The notes beneath the pieces are model-generated. The model made no database searches and was not told the DNA's origin. It was given only the letters and a program-made list of their open reading frames with translations. Below, in pieces: positions 23,431 to 28,698 of a stretch of 28,698 nucleotides of DNA (within the stretch, counting starts at the first letter, position 1; every line of letters begins with the position of its first letter). The translations under genes and the position numbers were made by a program. Source of the DNA: CAJQQY01 sp964352225 (GTDB lineage Bacteria > Bacteroidota > Bacteroidia > Chitinophagales > Saprospiraceae); contig CAYGRM010000036.1 in the NCBI GenBank assembly GCA_964352225.1, positions 1-28,698 on the forward strand, written 5' to 3'.

Positions 23431-23865
23431 ATGTTTACAACTGAGACAAAAATTAGAGTGCGTTACGGAGAAACCGACCAAATGGGATATTTATATTATG
23501 GAAATTATGCTCAATATTATGAAGTTGGTCGAGCAGAAATGATTCGTTCTGTGGGATTGACCTATGCCTCTATGGAAAAGGAATATAGAACATTAATGCC
23601 GGTAATGAGTTTAAATATGAGATTCGTTCGGCCTGCGTTGTATGATGAATTAATGACGGTGAAAACAACTTTGCGGGAGTTGCCAGGGAGTACCATAACT
23701 TTTCATCATGAGATTTTTAACGAGAAGAAAAAGTTAGTTAATGGAGGTTCAGTTAAATTATGTTTCGTTGATGCAGAGAGTAATCAATCGATCAAAGCTC
23801 CTGAATTTTTATTAGGAAAATTAAGACCATTTTTTGAAGTAACCTCCAAATCAGAAACACTTTGA
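23431..23865 (+). CDS. YbgC-like acyl-CoA thioesterase (hotdog fold)
   Basis: Cytoplasmic 4HBT-type thioesterase of 144 residues, the usual size for the family, expected to hydrolyse an acyl-CoA or acyl-ACP. The N-terminal catalytic block reads VRYGETDQMGYLYYGNYAQY, with the Asp at residue 16 as the catalytic acid. The central hotdog helix (YEVGRAEMIRSVGLTYASME) and the following strands (RFVRPALYDELMTVKTTL) are all in place. Substrate chain length cannot be read. Its stop overlaps the next gene start by 4 nt (TTGA), so both are translated from one transcript. Confidence 0.9.
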   Translation: MFTTETKIRVRYGETDQMGYLYYGNYAQYYEVGRAEMIRSVGLTYASMEKEYRTLMPVMSLNMRFVRPALYDELMTVKTTLRELPGSTITFHHEIFNEKKKLVNGGSVKLCFVDAESNQSIKAPEFLLGKLRPFFEVTSKSETL

Positions 23866-24929
23866 AAATTCCTTCAGCACAGAAAATCCAAGATTTTATT
23901 TTTAATCTACCATTAATATCCTTCTTGATAAAATGGTCAAAACAGAATTCTCTGCCTGGATTTTTTCACGTTCCTCTTTTTGATGTAATTAGTTTTATTA
24001 TCGTTGAGCTTAAGCAGTTTAATATAAACATGCGAGCTAATTCTATGGCATTTAGTTTTTTCCTTTCTCTATTCCCATCCATTCTAGTTATTTTCACTTT
24101 GATACCTTTTATTCTTCCCTATTTTTCTGGATTTATCATTCCTTACATCCCTAATGAGTTATTAGTTTTTAATCCAGACGGAACGACTATTAATTTTAAT
24201 CTGACCATAATAGCTCAAATCAATGAACTAATTAATGAGGTGAAAATTCTACCCGATAATGCACGAAAGCAGTTAGTGAACTTTATCAACGAAGTTACTA
24301 CTCAATCAAGATTTGATGTTCTTTCTCTTGGTTTCTTTTTGGCTATGTTTTTTGCCTCCAACGGGATGATAACTATGATGCAAGGATTTGAAAAATCACA
24401 TACCGCAACCTTTGTTAGACGATCGATCTTCAAAAAAAGAGTTATCGGATTTTGGATAACCATCTTAATTGGATCGTTAGTAGTAGGTTCGTTATTGCTA
24501 ATTATTTTAGGAAATACTTTATTAAGCTATTTGTTTGAGTATTTAGATACAGATACTTTTACGGAGTTTAGTATTCAATTACTGCGCTGGATCATTTCAT
24601 TTTTCCTTTTCTATTTCGCTATTGCGTTGATCTATCACTTTGGAATTGCCACCAAAAGAAAGGTAAAATATTTCTCTCCAGGAGCGACTTTAGCCACCTT
24701 CTTATCGATTGCCACTTCCCTTATTTTTGCTTGGTACGTGAACTCTTTTGGTGCGTACAATAAATTGTACGGAACGATCGGAACCTTTATTGTGATCATG
24801 CTTTGGATTCAAATAAACTGCTTTATTATATTGATTGGATTTGAGTTAAATGCTGCCATAGCTGTAAACCGAGATCTTAAAAAATTCATTGTAAAGAAAA
24901 ATAAAAAGATAGAAAAAGAGAATTTGTAA
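23862..24929 (+). CDS. YihY/BrkB family inner membrane protein
   Basis: Integral membrane protein of 355 residues with about six hydrophobic segments and the YihY/UPF0761 pattern: RANSMAFSFFLSLFPSILVIFTLIPF (from about residue 58), GMITMMQGFEKSH (about 167-179), FYFAIALIYHFG, SPGATLATFLSIATSLIFAWYVNSFGAYNKLYGTIGTFIVIMLWIQINCFIILIGFELNA near the end. The family was once called ribonuclease BN in error; its real role is unknown and may be transport. The start is TTG at 23862, within the TTGA overlap with the thioesterase stop. The next Met is only at residue 57, inside the conserved region, so the TTG start is preferred. A Lys-rich tail ends the protein. Confidence 0.88.
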   Translation: MKIPSAQKIQDFIFNLPLISFLIKWSKQNSLPGFFHVPLFDVISFIIVELKQFNINMRANSMAFSFFLSLFPSILVIFTLIPFILPYFSGFIIPYIPNELLVFNPDGTTINFNLTIIAQINELINEVKILPDNARKQLVNFINEVTTQSRFDVLSLGFFLAMFFASNGMITMMQGFEKSHTATFVRRSIFKKRVIGFWITILIGSLVVGSLLLIILGNTLLSYLFEYLDTDTFTEFSIQLLRWIISFFLFYFAIALIYHFGIATKRKVKYFSPGATLATFLSIATSLIFAWYVNSFGAYNKLYGTIGTFIVIMLWIQINCFIILIGFELNAAIAVNRDLKKFIVKKNKKIEKENL

Positions 24930-25463
24930 TTTTGTAATTGTATTGTTACAAGTATCGCCTTGAACGTTAAAAAACTATGATAGTATAATAAAGTTTAATT
25001 TATTTTTAAAAATATTTGAAAATGTAAAATCCTTTTGTATTTTTACCTAAGTTAGGAACTCGTACACACTTCTTTACTCAAAGTTTCCAAAATTCTACAT
25101 ATAAAATAATTGATACTTCACCCTGAACTATGGTGAAATAATATAAAAGAATCCATTTGAAATGGTATACTTTATATATTTTTCATTGTCGATTTAGAAA
25201 TTTCTATTTAACCGTTTTTAATTTTATGAGAAAATCAATTTTGACACCTTTTTAAGTGTCACAAATTGAAACACATTTAGTTTGTTAATATTATTGTTAT
25301 TTATAACTTAATTAATCAGCAACCTTTATAAGAATGTTCTAAACTTATTTAAAAGCAGATCGTATACCCCCCAATTAACTAATAAAAAAGGACAACCAAA
25401 TTATAAGAAAAAATAATAATTAGTTTAATCCCATTTACTTGTCAGAACAAATTGAATTTTTCC
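24930..25463 (+). other. Long AT-rich non-coding region / leader of the TPR gene
   Basis: This stretch of about 530 nt carries no plausible gene; the largest tidy reading is a nine-codon mini-frame at 25226-25255. Its signals are a promoter-like pair (see the entry at 25015-25045) and two small exact inverted repeats: TTCACC (25117-25122) with GGTGAA (25132-25137), and TGACAC (25242-25247) with GTGTCA (25256-25261). If the promoter is used, the TPR mRNA would have a leader of roughly 400 nt. A small RNA or structured 5' untranslated region is possible, but no known riboswitch or RNA family is recognised. Confidence 0.45.
25015..25045 (+). promoter_or_regulatory. Promoter-like element far upstream of the TPR gene
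   Basis: TTTG at 25015-25018 and TATTTTTA at 25038-25045 (seven of eight matches to TAnnTTTG) are separated by 19 nt, the ideal spacing. The implied start near 25052 is about 410 nt before the TPR gene ATG. Confidence 0.45.
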
Positions 25464-26882
25464 ATGAAACACTATCCACATCAGCCTAACAATAGGTTAA
25501 AAACACTTATTGACAGATTTGAAAATTTGTCACAAAATCAAGCAGACTGCTCGTTCTCCAAAGCAGAGCTTCGGTTACTTACTGATTATTTTGAATTTGA
25601 GAAATTCCCTGACCAAGCCTTAGAGGTTATTAATTATGGGATTTCAAAATTCAAAAACTCACCAGAATTATTAGTCAGAAAAACTAGGTTACTCATTTAC
25701 AATTTTAGCAAAAATGAAGCTATTTCTTTTGTAAATAAATCATTAAACTCTTGTTTGAAACCCTTTCAAGTTGATCTTTTGAGATTAGAAATATTAATTG
25801 CTCAGGGGCAAATTGAAATGGCTTTATCTGTAATTTCTGCTTTGAAATTCAAATATCGGAAAACAGGAATTATTTTGAGCGAGGTGTATTATTTGGAAGC
25901 TTTGGCCTACGAAAGAGTAGATTATTTTGACAAATCATTCGAAGCATTAAGTGAAGTATTGTGGGTGAATCCAAATCATCAAGATGCATTAGGGAAAATT
26001 TGGATGGCAACTGAACGATCAAAAAAATCTAAAGAAGGGATTTTATTAAATAAATTTTTATTAAAAAAAGAGCATTATTCGGCTATCTCATGGTTCAATA
26101 TTGCTCATGCTTATTATTCTGAAGATGAGTACGAAAAGGCAATCGAAGCCTTTGAATTTTGCATTATTATCAATGAAGATTTTGAATCAGCTTACTTGGA
26201 TTTAGCTGAAGTTTGTATGCTGTTAGGGATGTTCCAAAAGGCGAGTCAAAATCAAAAAATAGCCTTTGAGCGGTTTGAGATTGTTGATTTGGATCGGATC
26301 ATTCAATTTGCTGAAAGTCTAATTATGAGTGGTGATTTTAGAGCGGCTCGTCAACCATTAGAATTTGGACTTTTGATGGATTCGGCTGATCCAGATTTGT
26401 TGTTTTTACTGGCAGAAACTTATCGGTTAGAAGGAAAATATGCTAAAGCTATCCAGTATTATGAATCAGCTTTGGAAGTGGGTGATGATCGAGATGATAT
26501 TCATAAAAGCCTAGGAAAAATTTATTTTATGATGGCCGAGTTTGACAAAGCTGAAAGCCACTATGAAATTGCTATTTCTAATGATCCTTTTCATTCAGGT
26601 TATCGATCAGAATTGGCTAGTTTTTATCTGAATATTGGTGAGGTTGAAAAATGTGAAAAACTTTTGGCAGAATCAATTGAAGACTTACCAGATGTTCAAT
26701 TATTGTATCATCATGCCGGCATCCTTATCAGTATGGGAAAGGTAAAGGAGGGATTAGATGCATTGGGTGAAGCGCTGCAAGATGATTTCTCTTTAAGAAA
26801 TGAAATATATGAATTTGCTCCAGAGTTGGTGGGAGACTCCAAAGTGGAAGCAATAATAAATTTTTATCGAGGAGAACAATAG
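25464..26882 (+). CDS. Tetratricopeptide repeat protein
   Basis: From ATG 25464 the protein has 472 residues; an in-frame TTG four codons earlier (25452) is possible but less likely. It has no signal peptide or membrane segment and should be cytoplasmic. Repeated 34-residue helix pairs are visible, clearest in the second half: AISWFNIAHAYYSEDEYEKAIEAFEFCIIINEDF, SAYLDLAEVCMLLGMFQKASQ, PDLLFLLAETYRLEGKYAKAIQYYESALEVGDD, and DIHKSLGKIYFMMAEFDKAESHYEIAISNDPF. The W/L-G-A-P TPR consensus positions recur, with degenerate repeats in the N-terminal half. TPR arrays mediate protein-protein contacts; the partner is unknown. It is transcribed alone and ends at a strong terminator. The long non-coding stretch before it suggests leader-based control, which is inference. 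Confidence 0.87.
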   Translation: MKHYPHQPNNRLKTLIDRFENLSQNQADCSFSKAELRLLTDYFEFEKFPDQALEVINYGISKFKNSPELLVRKTRLLIYNFSKNEAISFVNKSLNSCLKPFQVDLLRLEILIAQGQIEMALSVISALKFKYRKTGIILSEVYYLEALAYERVDYFDKSFEALSEVLWVNPNHQDALGKIWMATERSKKSKEGILLNKFLLKKEHYSAISWFNIAHAYYSEDEYEKAIEAFEFCIIINEDFESAYLDLAEVCMLLGMFQKASQNQKIAFERFEIVDLDRIIQFAESLIMSGDFRAARQPLEFGLLMDSADPDLLFLLAETYRLEGKYAKAIQYYESALEVGDDRDDIHKSLGKIYFMMAEFDKAESHYEIAISNDPFHSGYRSELASFYLNIGEVEKCEKLLAESIEDLPDVQLLYHHAGILISMGKVKEGLDALGEALQDDFSLRNEIYEFAPELVGDSKVEAIINFYRGEQ

Positions 26883-26908
26883 TTCTCTTTTTAAAGAACT
26901 TCCAGGTT

Positions 26909-26948
26909 AAGCCTTCAAATATTGATTTATTTGAAGGCTTTTTTTTTA
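26909..26948 (+). terminator. Intrinsic terminator after the TPR gene
   Basis: AAGCCTTCAAATA (26909-26921) and TATTTGAAGGCTT (26928-26940) form a perfect 13-bp stem with a 6-nt loop, followed by an uninterrupted T run to 26948. Confidence 0.93.
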
Positions 26949-26993
26949 TAAAAAATCGGATTTAAATTCTTTTCTTTGAAAAAAAAGAAAACT

Positions 26994-27530
26994 ATGTTAT
27001 TTAGAAAAAGACCAGAACCAACCGAGTATAATCCCTATTATGCAACTTATATCAGCAAAGTTAAAGGGGATAATTTTATCCAAAATTTAAAAGAACAGAA
27101 ATTCGAAACGCTAGCCATACTTGCTAAACTTTCATCAGCCGAATGGAACCACAAATACGCTCCTGAAAAATGGACAGTCAAGGAAGTGATGATGCATATT
27201 ATGGATACCGAAAGGATTTTTGCTTATCGTGCTCTGCGAGTTGCTAGAAATGATCAAACTCCAATGCCTGGCTTTGATCAAAATGATTATGTGCCATTTT
27301 ACCATGCTACAAAAAGGTCAGGAAGTTCAATTATGGAAGAATATGAATCTCTTAGAAATTCCACTATAACTTTATTTGAAAATTTGAGCGAAGAAGATTT
27401 CGCAAGGCTAGGAGAGGCGAGTGGTAGTCCTGTTTCTCCTTTGTCATTAGGATATATGATTGCAGGACATGAGATTCATCATGTTCAACTTTTGCACGAA
27501 CGGTATTTTCCAAAAAATCTAAATAGCTAA
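26994..27530 (+). CDS. DinB family (DinB_2) protein
   Basis: From the ATG at 26994 the protein has 178 residues. An in-frame TTG at 26976 would add six residues but overlaps a likely promoter -7 region (TTTCTTTG, 26971-26978), so the ATG is preferred. DinB-like proteins are four-helix metal-binding bundles. The first ligand helix reads WTVKEVMMHIMDTERIFAYRALR, and the second histidine cluster is AGHEIHHVQLLHERYF near the C-terminus; together they supply the three-His metal site. Enzymes of this superfamily act as thiol transferases (for example bacillithiol-dependent) or hydrolases; the exact reaction here is unknown. It is followed after 2 nt by the DUF1304 gene, so the two form an operon. 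Confidence 0.87.
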   Translation: MLFRKRPEPTEYNPYYATYISKVKGDNFIQNLKEQKFETLAILAKLSSAEWNHKYAPEKWTVKEVMMHIMDTERIFAYRALRVARNDQTPMPGFDQNDYVPFYHATKRSGSSIMEEYESLRNSTITLFENLSEEDFARLGEASGSPVSPLSLGYMIAGHEIHHVQLLHERYFPKNLNS

Positions 27531-27532
27531 AA

Positions 27533-27895
27533 ATGAGTATCATCGCTAAAATCGCCATCTCAATTATTGCGCTTGAACATATCTATATTTTGTGGTTGGA
27601 AATGTTTGCTTGGACCACCAAAGCTAGAAAAGTATTTCCATTACCGAAAGACTTATTTGAACCGACTAAAACCATGGCTGCTAATCAAGGTTTGTATAAT
27701 GGTTTTTTAGCGGCTGGATTGATTTGGTCATTGCTTATTTCGAATCAGGAATGGTCAAAAAATATTGCTTTATTTTTCCTTGGCTGTGTTTTAGTGGCGG
27801 GAATTTATGGAGGAGCGAGCGTTACGAAGCGAATATTTATAGTCCAAGGGTTTCCTGCATTATTGGCAATTTTGGCAGTATTATTCTTGAGTTAA
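27533..27895 (+). CDS. DUF1304 small membrane protein
   Basis: A 120-residue integral membrane protein with four hydrophobic segments (about residues 3-24, 54-70, 77-95 and 101-119). The DUF1304 pattern is clear: ALEHIYILWLEMFAWTT near the start, then NQGLYNGFLAAGL, and the Gly-rich AGIYGGASV block. Function is unknown across the family. It starts 2 nt after the DinB stop and is certainly cotranscribed with it. The operon ends in a strong bidirectional terminator. Confidence 0.9.
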   Translation: MSIIAKIAISIIALEHIYILWLEMFAWTTKARKVFPLPKDLFEPTKTMAANQGLYNGFLAAGLIWSLLISNQEWSKNIALFFLGCVLVAGIYGGASVTKRIFIVQGFPALLAILAVLFLS

Positions 27896-27900
27896 GTGCT

Positions 27901-27951
27901 AAAGAAAAAAGTCCTTCCTATTTACTAAAAATGGGAAGGACTTTTTTCTTT
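27901..27951. terminator. Bidirectional intrinsic terminator
   Basis: AAAGAAAAAAGTCCTTCC (27901-27918) pairs with GGAAGGACTTTTTTCTTT (27934-27951). The stem extends inward with a T-G pair. A tracts on one side and T tracts on the other let it serve both the DUF1304 gene and the minus-strand lipoprotein gene that stops at 27964. Confidence 0.92.
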
Positions 27952-27963
27952 ATAAATCATAAA

Positions 27964-28566
27964 TTAATCGTTAGTCAAAACTTTTCTATATCGACCAGCA
28001 TCGTAATAAAAAGTAGTTCCAGTTTTCTCATAAATATTATAGTTGATTCCATTGTATTCTAAACCAACTTCTTTGTTGCCTCCATAAACGAACCCAGGCT
28101 CCTCCACATCCAATCCAGCACCAAGGAATCCACTTTCCCCTTCTTTTTGCAATTCATATTTTTTGTAACCAGAGGAGGTTTTATGAAATGCGTATAATTT
28201 GATATTTCCTTTTTCATCCATCAAAAAAGTAGCAAAATCATCTTCTCCATCACCATTAAAATCTCCCTCAACTAAAATATCGTCTTTGTAAAGTGGTCGA
28301 ATTGATCTAGGCATACTTTCTAGATATTCCTTAGAGAGCCATTTTTCTTTTGGAACGATTTCATATCCAGGCATTTTATTTTTCAGAAAATCAGAGATTT
28401 TATCAGATAAGACTAAAGTGTCATCAATTTCAACTTCTTTCTGATCATTGTCAGTATTTTCTAATCCTGTAGGAGTATTGTTATCAGGTTGGGTAGTTTT
28501 TTTAGTATCTTTTTTACAGCTGGTAAAAAAGCATAAAACTGCAAATACGAAAATTAAGTTCTTCAT
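27964..28566 (-). CDS. Lipoprotein with a calcium-loop-like (FG-GAP/VCBS-type) motif
   Basis: The 200-residue protein begins MKNLIFVFAVLCFFTSCKKD, a lipoprotein signal with Cys17 as the lipidated residue, followed by a Thr/Asn/Asp-rich linker to about residue 45. The central part contains GDFNGDGEDDFATFLMDEKG (about residues 101-120), whose DxNxDGxxD spacing matches calcium-binding loops in dockerin, FG-GAP and VCBS-type repeats. This single loop sits before a beta-rich C-terminal part. Such proteins usually act in the periplasm or at the outer membrane; no enzymatic motif is seen. Its role is unknown. Two palindromes just upstream (28621-28643, 28678-28694) may belong to its regulation. Confidence 0.82.
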   Translation of the reverse strand: MKNLIFVFAVLCFFTSCKKDTKKTTQPDNNTPTGLENTDNDQKEVEIDDTLVLSDKISDFLKNKMPGYEIVPKEKWLSKEYLESMPRSIRPLYKDDILVEGDFNGDGEDDFATFLMDEKGNIKLYAFHKTSSGYKKYELQKEGESGFLGAGLDVEEPGFVYGGNKEVGLEYNGINYNIYEKTGTTFYYDAGRYRKVLTND

Positions 28567-28620
28567 GGTTGGTTAGTGTTAAAAAGTGTTTCGTTAAAAA
28601 GAGTGTTTAAATAAAAAGGT

Positions 28621-28643
28621 AACTTATTGATAATCAATAAGTT
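28621..28643. promoter_or_regulatory. Perfect 23-nt palindrome, possible operator
   Basis: AACTTATTGAT (28621-28631) and ATCAATAAGTT (28633-28643) are exact complements around a single A. It lies 55 nt upstream of the minus-strand lipoprotein start, with no T-run. The dyad geometry suits binding of a dimeric regulator better than an RNA hairpin with a 1-nt loop. Confidence 0.5.
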
Positions 28644-28677
28644 GAAAGTTAAATTATGATTTTTATGTTAAAAACGC

Positions 28678-28694
28678 TACTTAATCATTAAGTA
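28678..28694. promoter_or_regulatory. Perfect 17-nt palindrome, possible operator
   Basis: TACTTAAT (28678-28685) and ATTAAGTA (28687-28694) are exact complements around a single C. It is about 54 nt from centre to centre with the other palindrome and shares the ACTTA / TAAGT ends. The region is cut by the window edge. Confidence 0.35.
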
Positions 28695-28698
28695 TTTT

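Noticed and set aside
25226..25255. Nine-codon mini-frame (MRKSILTPF) in the leader of the TPR gene
   Set aside because: Too short, with no run of a regulatory amino acid and no attenuator next to it; chance is enough to explain it.
25242..25261. TTGACA-like -35 box at 25241-25246
   Set aside because: Bacteroidota housekeeping promoters do not use TTGACA/TATAAT, and no matching -10 is found at the right spacing; the dyad reading is kept only as a weak note.
26976..26993. TTG start of the DinB family gene
   Set aside because: It overlaps a likely promoter -7 region and lies close to the upstream terminator; ATG 26994 matches the family start better.
27724..28062. Plus-strand open frame across the DUF1304 end and the lipoprotein end
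   Set aside because: It spans a strong bidirectional terminator and overlaps two well-supported genes in other frames.

Overview
The window reads as a chromosomal segment of an AT-rich member of the Bacteroidota, most likely near Saprospiria. This rests on several things seen in the sequence: a GldA/GldF/GldG gliding-motility ABC transporter set, two secreted proteins with type IX secretion (T9SS) C-terminal sorting domains, a CarboxypepD_reg/TonB-dependent receptor, Bacteroidota-type lipoprotein signals, promoters of the TTG-N17-22-TAnnTTTG type, and no clear Shine-Dalgarno sequences. The placement is inferred from protein character; no rRNA or tRNA is present in the window to confirm it.

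Layout. (1) 1-266: start of a lipoprotein gene running off the left edge. (2) 579-8461, all plus strand: gldA, an unknown secreted protein, gldF, gldG, a DUF4340 protein, an S1/P1 nuclease / zinc phospholipase C-fold protein and a DUF368 (undecaprenyl-phosphate recycling type) membrane protein, closed by a bidirectional terminator. (3) 8555-9349 minus: TerC family protein; 9600-10484 plus: DUF6089-type outer membrane protein with a terminator. (4) 10705-13407: an unknown lipoprotein whose stop codon interlocks with a minus-strand pair (Pif1/RecD-like helicase, then a small membrane protein). (5) 13755-20064 plus: lamin-tail T9SS protein, TonB-dependent receptor, and a large T9SS protein with OB-fold-like modules, a fibronectin III-like module and two HKD phospholipase D motifs. 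(6) 20117-21457 minus: unknown multi-spanning membrane protein. (7) 21602-24929 plus: GNAT acetyltransferase, arginine deiminase, YbgC-like thioesterase and YihY/BrkB family protein. (8) 25464-27895 plus: TPR protein behind a long non-coding leader, DinB family protein, DUF1304 protein. (9) 27964-28566 minus: lipoprotein with a calcium-loop-like motif, preceded by two palindromes at the right edge.

How the genes fit together. The first block is envelope and motility biology: GldAFG with the DUF4340 protein form a membrane ABC system, and the DUF368 protein belongs to cell-wall carrier-lipid recycling. The 13755-20064 block looks like an exported nucleic-acid (or phosphodiester) processing set with its own outer membrane receptor; this is inference from domain content. 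The arginine deiminase stands without arcB/arcC/arcD partners in the window.

The least conventional signals are intergenic. Three long inverted repeats (3111-3221, 13429-13563, 23343-23415) are built from about 7-nt units. The third is a 29-bp perfect stem whose arms differ by exactly one heptamer. Two palindromes lie at 28621-28643 and 28678-28694, and a roughly 530-bp region with promoter-like and hairpin signals precedes the TPR gene. No CRISPR array, insertion sequence, tRNA or rRNA was seen.
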